The notes under the pieces were generated by a model. It was not told the origin of the DNA, ran no database searches, and saw nothing but the letters and a program-made list of their open reading frames with translations. 64,000 nucleotides of DNA, taken from assembly GCF_002149965.1 (NCBI RefSeq), contig NZ_MSQB01000011.1, positions 1 through 64,000 on the forward strand, read 5' to 3'. The stretch is from Novosphingobium panipatense. Its GTDB lineage: Bacteria > Pseudomonadota > Alphaproteobacteria > Sphingomonadales > Sphingomonadaceae. Every line of letters begins with the position of its first letter. The first letter of the stretch is position 1. The position numbers were made by a program, and so were the translations under genes. Positions 12,111 to 20,054 of this stretch are shown here, in pieces.

Positions 12111-12163
12111 GCACTAAACCGACACCATGGACAGCACCGAGCGTGTAAGGCTAGTCCCCCCGC

Positions 12164-12748
12164 ATGAGCGGCAGTTTAACGGCGGTGCTGAGGCCCGCAT
12201 TCGCAATCCTCCTCACCGCGGCGCTGGCGGCCTGCGGCGGGGGCACGAAATTCCGCCCCGTCAGCGACACCCCGGTTCGCGTCGGGCCGCCGTACAAGGT
12301 ACGCGGCAGCACCTACACCCCCGCCGCCGAGCCCGGCTACGACATGCTCGGTTATGCCACCTGGTACGGCAGCGAGTCCGGCAACCAGGTCGCCAACGGC
12401 GAACGGTTCCGCCCCCAATGGATCACCGGGGCGCACAAGACCCTGCCCCTGCCCAGCTACGTCGAAGTGACCGCGCTCGATACGGGCCGCCGCATCCTGG
12501 TGCGGGTCAACGATCGCGGACCTTTCGGGGAAAGCGCCCGGATCATCGACCTTTCGCGCGGGGCGGCCGAGGCGCTGGGCATCCGGGGCAAAGGCAAGGC
12601 GGCCGTGCGCGTGCGCGTGGTGGCCCCGGCCGAAAAGGACCGCGCCGCCCTGCGCAACGGCAAGGCCGCAAAGGACCTGCCGCCGATCTCGGGCGCAACG
12701 CTGGCGAACATGCAATCGCAGTTCGAGAGCGGCGTAGGCACGCGCTAG
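12164..12748 (+). CDS. rlpA: RlpA-like septal ring lipoprotein / lytic transglycosylase
   Basis: 194-aa lipoprotein: signal peptide with lipobox LAAC about residue 23, then the double-psi beta-barrel domain (GYATWYGSESGNQVANGERF, then VNDRGPFGESARIIDLS with the conserved Asp of the RlpA catalytic site). Family members cleave glycan strands lacking stem peptides at the division septum. There is no C-terminal SPOR domain, which RlpA of many gammaproteobacteria carries; here only a short tail follows the barrel. Expected location is the outer-membrane inner leaflet or periplasm. It is convergent with the globin gene, separated by an R1 hairpin. Confidence 0.85.
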   Translation: MSGSLTAVLRPAFAILLTAALAACGGGTKFRPVSDTPVRVGPPYKVRGSTYTPAAEPGYDMLGYATWYGSESGNQVANGERFRPQWITGAHKTLPLPSYVEVTALDTGRRILVRVNDRGPFGESARIIDLSRGAAEALGIRGKGKAAVRVRVVAPAEKDRAALRNGKAAKDLPPISGATLANMQSQFESGVGTR

Positions 12749-12772
12749 AACAACGGGAGCCCGCAGAACAAT

Positions 12773-12799
12773 GTCGTCCCGGACCTGATCCGGGACGAC
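12773..12799. repeat. R1 palindromic repeat, single unit
   Basis: Perfect GTCGTCCCGGA/TCCGGGACGAC hairpin between the convergent rlpA and globin genes, where it could act as a bidirectional terminator-like structure. Confidence 0.8.
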
Positions 12800-12807
12800 G
12801 TGTCAGG

Positions 12808-13260
12808 TCAGGCCGCTTCCAGCTCCGCGTAGGCTGCGGCTTCCTTGCCGATGAGGATATCGGCCAGGAACCAGTAAGCCTCGCCCCAGGCAGCAAGCAC
12901 TTCGTCGGTGGCCACCGCGGCGCCCAGCACTTCGCGGATGGCAGGCAGCAGCGCCTCGGCCACCAGCGGATAGTGCTCGGCCTTCACGCCGGTATCGACA
13001 TGGCGCTGCACCATGCGCGCAACCGCGCCCGTCAGGTTCTGGAGCTTGTCGACATTCTGGGCATAGCCGAGGATCGCCGCTGCCAGACGGCGCGGCTGCT
13101 CTCCCGATTCCTGGGCGGCCTGATCAAACATGGCGCGCACCTCGGCATTCTCGAACAGGCGGGCGTACATGCGCGTGGTGATCTCCACCCCGTGCTGCTG
13201 GAGCGCGGGTGCGGTGGCTTTGATCGTGGCGACGGTCTGTTCGCTGAGCGGAGCGGCCAT
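12808..13260 (-). CDS. Single-domain bacterial globin (Vitreoscilla-hemoglobin type)
   Basis: 150-aa haem globin without a reductase domain. The landmarks fall where expected against Vitreoscilla Hb: B10 Tyr32 in TTRMYARLF, CD1 Phe45 in VRAMFDQ, E7 Gln55 in GEQPRRLA, and proximal F8 His87 in VQRHVDTGVKAEHYP. Such proteins scavenge nitric oxide or supply oxygen. It is transcribed divergently from the NsrR-like regulator across two NsrR-type operators, which argues for nitric-oxide detoxification. ATG 13260 was chosen because it matches the family N-terminus; the longer open frame runs through the operator region. Confidence 0.92.
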   Translation of the reverse strand: MAAPLSEQTVATIKATAPALQQHGVEITTRMYARLFENAEVRAMFDQAAQESGEQPRRLAAAILGYAQNVDKLQNLTGAVARMVQRHVDTGVKAEHYPLVAEALLPAIREVLGAAVATDEVLAAWGEAYWFLADILIGKEAAAYAELEAA

Positions 13261-13278
13261 GTCGATTCGTCCTTTTAA

Positions 13279-13299
13279 AGATGCAAACTTGATGCATCT
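13279..13299. promoter_or_regulatory. Putative NsrR operator 1 (globin side)
   Basis: Perfect 7-7-7 palindrome AGATGCA-N7-TGCATCT, close to the NsrR consensus of two ATGCAT-like half-sites. It lies 19 bp upstream of the globin start. Confidence 0.75.
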
Positions 13300-13315
13300 A
13301 TACGCCGGTCCAAAA

Positions 13316-13336
13316 AGATGTAAACATATTGCATCA
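13316..13336. promoter_or_regulatory. Putative NsrR operator 2 (nsrR side)
   Basis: AGATGTA-N7-TGCATCA, the same 7-7-7 layout with two mismatches between arms. It lies 18 bp upstream of the nsrR start and ends just before its GGAGAAG ribosome binding site. Autoregulation is inferred. Confidence 0.65.
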
Positions 13337-13354
13337 TTTATCGGAGAAGCCGCC

Positions 13355-13768
13355 TTGCGCCTGACCGCGCACACCGACTACGCCTTGCGCATCCTGCTCC
13401 ACGCCGCCGTGGAGCCCGAGCGGCTGTTCTCGATCGCCCAGGTGGCCGAGGCCCATGCGATCTCGCGCAACCATGCGATGAAAGTGGTTAACCTGCTCGG
13501 CAATGCGGGCCTGCTGGAGACGGTGCGCGGCCGGAACGGCGGATTTCGCCTCGGCCGCCCGGCAGGCACGATCACGCTGGGCGAAGTGGTACGACTGACC
13601 GAACCGAACATGAGCCCGGCAGACTGCGGCAATTGCCTGCTCCAGGGTGCCTGCGGGCTGACGGCCCTGCTGCGCAAGGCGATGGGCGCCTTCCTGTCCG
13701 AACTGGACGCGCATACGCTGGCCGATGCCGCGAACGGAACCCGGCTGCCTTTTCCCTTGCTCACCTAA
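13355..13768 (+). CDS. nsrR: Rrf2-family transcriptional regulator, NsrR-like
   Basis: 137-aa iron-sulfur repressor sensing nitric oxide. The N-terminus RLTAHTDYALRIL is diagnostic of Rrf2/NsrR. A winged helix follows (SIAQVAEAHAISRNHAMKVV, then GRNGGFRLGRP in the wing). Three cysteines (DCGNC, then QGAC) around residues 91-99 can ligate the cluster; spacing is C-x2-C-x5-C, tighter than the C-x4-C-x5-C of E. coli NsrR. TTG at 13355 is taken as the start because GGAGAAG precedes it at correct spacing and it yields the family N-terminus. It is paired with the divergent globin gene. Confidence 0.88.
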   Translation: MRLTAHTDYALRILLHAAVEPERLFSIAQVAEAHAISRNHAMKVVNLLGNAGLLETVRGRNGGFRLGRPAGTITLGEVVRLTEPNMSPADCGNCLLQGACGLTALLRKAMGAFLSELDAHTLADAANGTRLPFPLLT

Positions 13769-13846
13769 AACGATCGCCTAAAAACCCTCCCACAGGGGAA
13801 CTTTCCCCGCCTCGCCGCGTTTCTCCTCCAAAGAGGAGAGCCTGAA

Positions 13847-14005
13847 ATGAATATCGGAGCCGAAATTCCGTTTCGCCGCAGCCGTTTCGCGCGCAAGACG
13901 GGATCGCTGATCCTGGATCGCCAGCGCGAGGAACATCGCCGCGACCATGAAGACGGCACCGATCCCATGCTGGTGTGGACCAACGGTCGCTTCCGGTCGA
14001 ACTGA
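13847..14005 (+). CDS. Small hypothetical protein, 52 aa
   Basis: Short frame beginning MNIGAEIPFRRSRFARKTG and ending VWTNGRFRSN. AGAGGAGAG lies 6-8 bp before the ATG, a strong ribosome binding site. The protein is basic in its first half with a charged REEHRRDHEDGTD centre. No family is recognised. A perfect 10-bp-stem hairpin (CGCCGGAGCG/CGCTCCGGCG, 14043-14073) lies downstream and may end the transcript. Called on signal strength only. Confidence 0.45.
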   Translation: MNIGAEIPFRRSRFARKTGSLILDRQREEHRRDHEDGTDPMLVWTNGRFRSN

Positions 14006-14267
14006 CCGGACCGATTCCCCCTGTCGGAGCGACCGAACGGCGCGCCGGAGCGTAACTTGATTGCGCTCCGGCGCGAATTCGTGTGCGCCTGGAAATGTCG
14101 CATACGGCATTTGCGCAAGGTGCTTCCATAGGCCTGACCTATGCTTGCAAGCCCCGGTCATCTGCGCTTCAACCCGGCTCCTCGATTACCTCGGCAGCCT
14201 ATCGCGACGCCCCAGGGAGGCGCCGCAATTCCCCTATCCGGCTGCCGAAGCCAGGAGAAAAACGAAG

Positions 14268-16442
14268 ATGAAGACCCGGCTCATGGCCGCCGCCGCGCCT
14301 CTCGTGCTCGGCGCGGCGCTGCTTGGAGGATTTTCCGTGACGGCGCATGCGAAGACTGCTGAAAAGATCGCTGCGACCTATAGCGGCCCCTTCGCGAAGC
14401 CCAGCACGCTGCCGTTCCATGCCCCGGACTTCACCCAGTACAAGGACGCCGACTGGCAGCCCGCCATCGAGGCCGGCATCGCCGCGAAGCGCGCCGAGAT
14501 CAAGGCGATCGCCGCCAACAAGGCCAAGCCCAGCTTCGAGAACACGATCGTCGCGATGGAACGGGCGGGTACGCTCTATGACCGCGCCTACAACGTGTTC
14601 AGCCAGCTGACCTCGGCCAATACCAGCGATGCGCTCGACGCCATCGACACCGCCATGAGCCCCAAGATTTCCGCGCTCAACGACGATATCTACCTCGACG
14701 ACGCCCTCTTCGCGCGCGTCAAGGCCGTCCATGACAGCGCGGAAGGCAAGGCCCTGACCGGCGAGGACGCCATGCTGCTGGCGACGACGTACGACAAGTT
14801 CGTCCATCGCGGCGCCCTGCTCTCGGCCGCGCAGAAGGTCGAGCTGAAGGCGATGAACCTCGAGATCGCCAAGCTCGAAACCGCGTTCTCGCAGAAGCTC
14901 ACCACGGCCACCGCCGCCAAGGCGCCGATCTTCGACAGCGCCGCGCAGCTGGACGGCCTCTCGCAGGCCGAGATCGCCGCCGCCGCCAAGCTCGCCGCCG
15001 ACAAGGGCCATGCGGGCAAGTTCATGCTGGCGCTGGACAACACCACCCAGCAGGCCGCGCTCACCAGCCTCAACAACCGCGCCAGCCGCAAGATCCTGTG
15101 GGACGCCAGCGTGAACCGCACCTCGGGCGGCGACGCTTACGATACCACCGCGATGGTCACCCAGATCGCCACCTTGCGCGCGAAGAAGGCCAGGCTGGTC
15201 GGCGCCCCGGACTTCGCGACGTACCAGATGTACGACCGCATGGTGAAGACGCCCGCCAAGGCGATGGAATTCATGAAGGGCTTCGTCCCCGCCCTGCGCG
15301 CCACGCAGGACCGCGAGGCCGCCCTGCTCGAAGCAGCAGCGAAGGCTGATGGTGGCAAGTCTGGCGGTCAGGCCATCAAGCTGGAGCCCTGGGACTGGTC
15401 CTACTACGCCGAGAAGGTGCGCAAGGCGAAGTACGATCTCGATGAAAACCAGATCAAGCCCTACTTCGAAGTCTGGCGGACGCTGGAAGACGGCGTGTTC
15501 TACGCTGCCAACAAGACCTACGGCCTGACCTTCAAGCGCCGCACCGACCTGCCGGTCTATCATCCGACCATGCGCGCCTACGAAGTGTTTGATGCCGACG
15601 GATCGTCGCTGGCGATCTTCTACTACGATCCCTTCGCGCGCTCCAACAAGCGCGGCGGCGCCTGGATGAACAACTTCGTCGAGCAGTCCTACCTGCTGGG
15701 CGAGAAGCCCGTCGTCAGCAATACCCTGAACATCGCCCCGCCGGCGGAAGGCCAGCCCGCGCTGGTCAGCTTCGACAACGTCGAAACCATGTTCCACGAA
15801 TTCGGCCACGCGCTGCACGGCTTCTTCGCCAGCCAGAAGTACCCCTCGCTCTCGGGCACCAATACCGCGCGCGACTTCGTGGAGTTCCCCAGCCAGTTCA
15901 ACGAGAACTTCGCGACGATCCCGGAAGTACTGAACCACTACGCCAAGCACTACCAGACCGGCGCGGCGATCCCGCCCGAACTGATCGCCAAGATCGAGGC
16001 CGCCAAGACCTTCAACCAGGGCCTTGGCCTGGGCGAGACGCTGTCTGCGGCGATGCTCGACATCCAGTGGCACCAGCTCTCGCCGGAAGAAGCCGCGCAG
16101 CCGCCGATGGCCTTCGAGGCCAAGGCACTGGCGGCCACCGGCCTCAACACCGACATGATCCCGCCGCGCTACAAGACGCCGTACTTCCGCCATATCTGGG
16201 ACAACGGCTATGCCTCGGGCTACTACTCGTACATCTGGACCGAGATGCTCGCGCATGACGGCTGGGACTGGGTGGTCAAGCACGGCGGCATGACCCGCGC
16301 CAACGGCGACCACATCCGCAAGACCTTCCTCGGCCAGGGCCACACCAAGGACTTCGCGGAACTCTACCGCGACTTCACGGGCCATGATCCCGAAGTCCAG
16401 CCGATGGTGGAAGCACGCGGCCTGGCGCCGAAGGCGAAGTAA
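14268..16442 (+). CDS. dcp: M3-family metallopeptidase (peptidyl-dipeptidase Dcp-like), exported
   Basis: 724 aa with a signal peptide (MKTRLMAAAAPLVLGAALLG, then ALTAHAK-type cleavage region). A long helical N-domain precedes the thimet-peptidase core with HEFGHALHG near residue 510 (two His and the catalytic Glu) and a downstream ENFATIPEVL segment holding the third zinc ligand. The C-terminal block YASGYYSYIWTEMLAHDGW is typical of Dcp. The family removes C-terminal dipeptides; export points to periplasmic peptide degradation. GGAG about 10 bp before the ATG at 14268 supports this start over upstream in-frame ones. Confidence 0.92.
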   Translation: MKTRLMAAAAPLVLGAALLGGFSVTAHAKTAEKIAATYSGPFAKPSTLPFHAPDFTQYKDADWQPAIEAGIAAKRAEIKAIAANKAKPSFENTIVAMERAGTLYDRAYNVFSQLTSANTSDALDAIDTAMSPKISALNDDIYLDDALFARVKAVHDSAEGKALTGEDAMLLATTYDKFVHRGALLSAAQKVELKAMNLEIAKLETAFSQKLTTATAAKAPIFDSAAQLDGLSQAEIAAAAKLAADKGHAGKFMLALDNTTQQAALTSLNNRASRKILWDASVNRTSGGDAYDTTAMVTQIATLRAKKARLVGAPDFATYQMYDRMVKTPAKAMEFMKGFVPALRATQDREAALLEAAAKADGGKSGGQAIKLEPWDWSYYAEKVRKAKYDLDENQIKPYFEVWRTLEDGVFYAANKTYGLTFKRRTDLPVYHPTMRAYEVFDADGSSLAIFYYDPFARSNKRGGAWMNNFVEQSYLLGEKPVVSNTLNIAPPAEGQPALVSFDNVETMFHEFGHALHGFFASQKYPSLSGTNTARDFVEFPSQFNENFATIPEVLNHYAKHYQTGAAIPPELIAKIEAAKTFNQGLGLGETLSAAMLDIQWHQLSPEEAAQPPMAFEAKALAATGLNTDMIPPRYKTPYFRHIWDNGYASGYYSYIWTEMLAHDGWDWVVKHGGMTRANGDHIRKTFLGQGHTKDFAELYRDFTGHDPEVQPMVEARGLAPKAK

Positions 16443-16452
16443 GCGGTCGGTC

Positions 16453-16592
16453 GGAAATCCGCCCTAGGCGGATTTCGGCGGCACCAGCCCTCTCCCCCAC
16501 CCGACCTCCCACTAGTGTATCCTGATGGGAGGTCGGGTGGGGGAGAGGGCTGGTGCCGCCAAAAATGCCCACCGGGCATTTTTCAAGCAAAC
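16453..16592. repeat. R4 composite palindromic element, copy 3
   Basis: Left hairpin AAATCCGCC/GGCGGATTT, central arms GCGGCACCAGCCCTCTCCCC and complement around the GTGTATCC loop, right hairpin AAAATGCCC/GGGCATTTT, then TTCAAGCAAAC. It starts about 10 bp after the M3 peptidase stop codon. Confidence 0.9.
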
Positions 16593-16685
16593 ACAACACG
16601 CCGCCGTTCCCGCAAGGGGACGGCGGCCTTGTTTTTGGCAGGCGAGATGGTAGCAGCCCGCCATCCGATCTTGAAAAGGTGCCGA

Positions 16686-17195
16686 ATGGACATTCGCGAC
16701 GCCGTTCCGGCCGATGCCGAGGCGATTACCTCGATCTACAACGACGCGGTCGTCAACACGACGGCGATCTGGAACGATACCCCGGTCGATGCCGCCAATC
16801 GCATCGCCTGGCTGGCTGACCGGGCGCGGCAGGGCTATCCGGTGCTGGTGGCGCTGGACGAGGACGGCACCGTCGTCGGCTATGCCTCGTTCGGGGACTG
16901 GCGCGCCTTCGACGGCTATCGCCATACCGTGGAGCACTCCGTCTACGTCCGCGCGGACCAGCGCGGCGGCGGCATCGGCAAGGCCCTGATGATCGCGCTG
17001 ATCGACCGCGCACGGACGATCGGCAAACATGTCATGGTCGCGGGGATCGAGGCGGGCAACGGCGGCTCGATCGCCCTGCACGAAAAGCTCGGCTTCGAAC
17101 ATACCGGCGTGCTGCGGCAGGTCGGCATGAAGTTCGGCGCCTGGCTGGACCTTGCCTTCATGCAGCTCACGCTGGACGATCGCGAGAAACCGTAA
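16686..17195 (+). CDS. GNAT acetyltransferase, phosphinothricin acetyltransferase type
   Basis: 169 aa. Starts MDIRDAVPADAEAITSIYND, has the FGDWRAFDGYRHTVEHSVYV stretch typical of the PAT/Bar subgroup, the acetyl-CoA loop RADQRGGGIGKAL (Q/R-x-x-G-x-G/A) and the VAGIEAGNGGSIALHEKLGF motif. Members N-acetylate phosphinothricin, methionine sulfoximine or related amino acids; the physiological substrate here is unknown. R4 copies lie on both sides (16453-16592 and 17198-17339), so the gene is bracketed by the repeat. It is convergent with btuD. Confidence 0.88.
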   Translation: MDIRDAVPADAEAITSIYNDAVVNTTAIWNDTPVDAANRIAWLADRARQGYPVLVALDEDGTVVGYASFGDWRAFDGYRHTVEHSVYVRADQRGGGIGKALMIALIDRARTIGKHVMVAGIEAGNGGSIALHEKLGFEHTGVLRQVGMKFGAWLDLAFMQLTLDDREKP

Positions 17196-17197
17196 TC

Positions 17198-17339
17198 TGT
17201 TTGAAAAATGCCCGAGGGGCATTTTTAGCGGCACCAGCCCACGCCCCCACCCGACCTCCCACGAGTGTATCCTGATGGGAGGTCGGGTGGGGGCGTGGGC
17301 TGGTGCCGCCAAAATCCGCCTGCGGCGGATTTTCAAACA
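17198..17339. repeat. R4 composite palindromic element, copy 4 (cleanest copy)
   Basis: The ends TGTTTGAAAA and TTTTCAAACA are exact 10-bp inverted repeats. End-hairpins are AAAATGCCC/GGGCATTTT (left) and AAAATCCGCC/GGCGGATTTT (right). The central arms of about 36 bp are near-perfect around the GTGTATCC loop. The right terminal repeat supplies the TGA stop of btuD on the minus strand. Confidence 0.92.
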
Positions 17340-18121
17340 AAACCCTGCCGGAAGTCCACCGCCAGCGGCGCCGGGGCACCGATCGACAAGGCTCGCTCCC
17401 CCGGTTCGCCCAGCCAATGCGCGGGGCAGTTCCACACCCGGCTGATCACCTCTCGCGAGAGGGCCATTTCCGGCGGCCCTTCGGCCTCCACCCTGCCCTT
17501 GGCAAGGACCAGCACCTGATCGGCATGGTTCATCGCCGTCGCCAGGTCGTGCAGGACCAGGACCACGCCCTTGCCTGCCCGCGCCTGCTGGCGGAAGCGC
17601 TGCATCAGGGCCAGCCCATGGGCGAGGTCGAGGCTGGCGAAAGGCTCGTCGGCCAGCAGCCAGCCGGGCTGAGTGGCCAGGACCCGCGCCATGAGCGCCC
17701 GCGCCCGCTCGCCGCCGGACAGGGTCGAGACCGGGCGGTGGCGCAAGTCCTGAAGGTCCATCGCGGCGATCGCATCCTCGATCGCGTCCTGCGCTTCGGC
17801 AGCGGGGGCATCGCGCCAGGGCAGGCGGCCGAGCGAGATCAGCACTTCCACCGAGACGTCCCAGGCCACTTCCGGGGTCTGCGGCAGATAACCCAGCCAC
17901 TGCGCGCGCTGCGCCAGCGAAACGGCGGCAAGCGGCCGGCCGCCCATCACCGCCTGGCCGGAGTCCGGCTTGACCAGCCCTGCCATGACCGACAGCAGCG
18001 TGGACTTGCCCGCGCCGTTGGGGCCGCAGATCGCCGTGATCATGCCGCGCCGGCAGTTGAGGGATACCCCGTCGAGGCGGCCCGCTACCGTGACGTTGTC
18101 GGCGCCGAACCCGAAGCTCAT
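17333..18121 (-). CDS. btuD: Vitamin B12 ABC transporter ATPase BtuD
   Basis: 262-aa ATP-binding subunit of the cobalamin importer BtuCDF. Walker A GPNGAGKS at residues 33-40, Q-loop in YLPQTPEV, signature LSGGERARA, Walker B WLLADEPFASLD, and switch His in VLVLHDLATA. The ATG overlaps the btuC stop codon by ATGA. The coding end runs into the R4 copy at 17198-17339, whose terminal repeat contributes the TGA. It is last in the btuBFCD operon. B12 specificity comes from the operon context. Confidence 0.93.
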   Translation of the reverse strand: MSFGFGADNVTVAGRLDGVSLNCRRGMITAICGPNGAGKSTLLSVMAGLVKPDSGQAVMGGRPLAAVSLAQRAQWLGYLPQTPEVAWDVSVEVLISLGRLPWRDAPAAEAQDAIEDAIAAMDLQDLRHRPVSTLSGGERARALMARVLATQPGWLLADEPFASLDLAHGLALMQRFRQQARAGKGVVLVLHDLATAMNHADQVLVLAKGRVEAEGPPEMALSREVISRVWNCPAHWLGEPGERALSIGAPAPLAVDFRQGFV

Positions 18122-19086
18122 GCCACCATCCCCTGCCGCATCTTCAGCAGCAGCCGCAGGAAGAACGGCGCGCCGATCAGGCTGAGCGCGATACCCAGCC
18201 GCAGTTCGCCGCCCGCAAGCGGCATGATGCGGCAAAGGCAGTCCGCGAAGAGCAGCAGCAGCGCCCCTGCCAGCGCCGAGGGCACGATCAGCGAGGACGG
18301 CTTGCGGTCGGTCATCGGGCGCACCAGATGCGGCACCATCAGGCCGACGAAGCCGATGATCCCCGCCACCGCCACGCCCGAGCCGACGATCAGCCCGGCG
18401 CCCAGGATCATCAGCGCCTGAAGCCGCAGCGGCTCCACGCCCAGCGACCGCGCGGCCATCTCGCCCAGGGTCATGGCGTCGAGATCGCGCCCGGCATGGA
18501 GCAGCACGCCGATCCCCGCGAGCGTCAGCGGCGCCGCGATCCAGACTTCGCGCCACGACCGGTCGGCGAGCGAGCCCATCATCCAGGTCACGATCTCGCT
18601 CATCGCGAAAGGCGACGGGGTGAGGCTGATGGCGAGGCTCATCAGCGCGCCCGCCAGGCTGGAGACCATGAGCCCAGCCAGCGTGAACAGCGCCACGCCG
18701 CCGCCGCGCCCGGCGATCAGCGCCAGCAGGGTCATCGCCCCGCCCGCACCGATCAGCGCGAAGACCGGCAGCATCCACGGGGCCGAGGCATAGCCGGTCC
18801 AGAAACTCAGCACCGCGCCCAGCGCCGCGCCGGGCGCTATGCCGAACAGGCCCGGATCCGCGAGCGGATTGCGCAAGTAGCCCTGCATCGCCGCACCCGC
18901 CGCGCCGAGCCCCGCCCCCAGCACCAGGGCCAGGACGGCACGCGGCATCCGCAGCTCCACCAGGATGGTCGAGGCGCTGTGCAGTTCGGGAGAAAAAGGG
19001 TTGATCCAGACGCGGCCCGCCAGCAGCGACAAAGGCACCGCCACGCAGAGCGCGAGGGCCAGAAGCAGGACAAGACGCAGGTTCAT
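18118..19086 (-). CDS. btuC: Vitamin B12 ABC transporter permease BtuC
   Basis: 322-aa inner-membrane permease of the FecCD/BtuC family. It has many hydrophobic helices, starting MNLRLVLLLALALCVAVPL, and the conserved family blocks RMPRAVLALVLGAGLGAAG, RNPLADPGLFGI and GFVGLMVPHLVRPM. The ATG at 19086 overlaps the btuF stop by ATGA, which supports it against the longer open frame that runs back through btuF in another phase. It partners BtuD and the lipoprotein BtuF. Confidence 0.94.
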   Translation of the reverse strand: MNLRLVLLLALALCVAVPLSLLAGRVWINPFSPELHSASTILVELRMPRAVLALVLGAGLGAAGAAMQGYLRNPLADPGLFGIAPGAALGAVLSFWTGYASAPWMLPVFALIGAGGAMTLLALIAGRGGGVALFTLAGLMVSSLAGALMSLAISLTPSPFAMSEIVTWMMGSLADRSWREVWIAAPLTLAGIGVLLHAGRDLDAMTLGEMAARSLGVEPLRLQALMILGAGLIVGSGVAVAGIIGFVGLMVPHLVRPMTDRKPSSLIVPSALAGALLLLFADCLCRIMPLAGGELRLGIALSLIGAPFFLRLLLKMRQGMVA

Positions 19087-20054
19087 GGCGTTGAAGAAAC
19101 GGTCCTTGCAGCAATCGGCCCAGTAACCGGGGCAGTAACAGGCCGGGACGAGAGGTATTCCCGGCGGGCCTCGCCCAACTCGTCCAGCGCGCCCGGAATC
19201 GTCGGCCCGCCGCACCACAGGATGGAGCGGCTGAGCAGGAAACGCCGGGTACTCTTCAGCGCGGAAAGCGCCGGGTGGTGCAGCATTCGGTCCTCCTCGG
19301 CGAGCGGATCGCCCACCGCGAAGACCACGCGCGGCGGATCCGCCAGCACTTGCTCCAGAGGCAGGTAATCGGCCTGGGAGAGACCGCGCGCGCCGGCAAT
19401 ATTCGTAAAGCCGGTGTGCCTCATCATGTCAACGATCAGGGTCCGGTCTCCGGCGACAAGTCCACCGGATTCCCACACCAGTGCCGGAATTTCGGGCAAG
19501 CTCGCAGGCGGCGCATTGCGGGCCACGGCAGCGTCTATCCGCGCGACCAGCCTTTCGCCCTCGGCGGCATGGCCCGTCAGCCGCGCCAGTTCGCGCACCT
19601 GCTCGCGCGCGGCGGCAAGGTCGGAGGCGATCGGCATCTTTACCAGCCGGTAGCCCATCTTGCGGAACGCTGCCTCGCTCGCGGGATCGAGGAAAGCGCT
19701 GGCCACCACCACTTGCGGATGGATCCTCGCCACTTCCTCCACCGTGCCGGAAACGGCGCGATAACGCCGCGCCTCAGCGATCGGCATGGAGCTGCTCGCG
19801 GGATCGTGGCTATAGCTGGAGATCGCCAGCAACTGGCCCGGTCCGGTCACTTGCGCCAGGATCGCATCGGTGCAGGGGTTGAGCGAGACGATCGTCGGAT
19901 AGCGGGTCGGTTCCGCGGGGGCGGCCTCGGTGGTGTCACCGCCCCCGCAGCCCGCCAGCGCCGCGACCGCTCCGGCAAGTGCCAGCGCGGCCGCGATGCG
20001 ACGGGCCTCGCGCTTCCCCCTCCCGAAAGAGGACGGGGAAAGCGACAGGATCAC
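19083..20054 (-). CDS. btuF: Cobalamin-binding protein BtuF-like, lipoprotein
   Basis: 323 aa, class III periplasmic binding protein of the ABC B12 importer. A long N-terminal segment leads to a lipobox (AVAALAGC), so it is probably membrane-tethered. Family features include PTIVSLNPCTDAILAQV at the start of the first lobe and IHPQVVVASAFLDP before the linker helix, with DYLPLEQVLADPPRVVF in the second lobe. The GTG start overlaps the btuB TGA by 4 bp (GTGA), indicating coupled translation. A start further in, nearer the hydrophobic core, cannot be excluded. Confidence 0.88.
   Translation of the reverse strand: MILSLSPSSFGRGKREARRIAAALALAGAVAALAGCGGGDTTEAAPAEPTRYPTIVSLNPCTDAILAQVTGPGQLLAISSYSHDPASSSMPIAEARRYRAVSGTVEEVARIHPQVVVASAFLDPASEAAFRKMGYRLVKMPIASDLAAAREQVRELARLTGHAAEGERLVARIDAAVARNAPPASLPEIPALVWESGGLVAGDRTLIVDMMRHTGFTNIAGARGLSQADYLPLEQVLADPPRVVFAVGDPLAEEDRMLHHPALSALKSTRRFLLSRSILWCGGPTIPGALDELGEARREYLSSRPVTAPVTGPIAARTVSSTP

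Noticed and set aside
13261..13374. Longer N-terminus for the globin (start at 13374)
   Set aside because: It would run through both NsrR operators and the start of nsrR; the 13260 ATG gives the family N-terminus.
14199..16385. 728-aa open frame on the minus strand
   Set aside because: Antisense to the M3 peptidase, which has clear catalytic motifs; the antisense peptide is low-complexity Arg/Gly/Val-rich.
16453..17339. GNAT gene with flanking R4 copies as a composite transposon
   Set aside because: No transposase or target-site duplication is visible, and R4 copies occur singly elsewhere; flanking may be chance.
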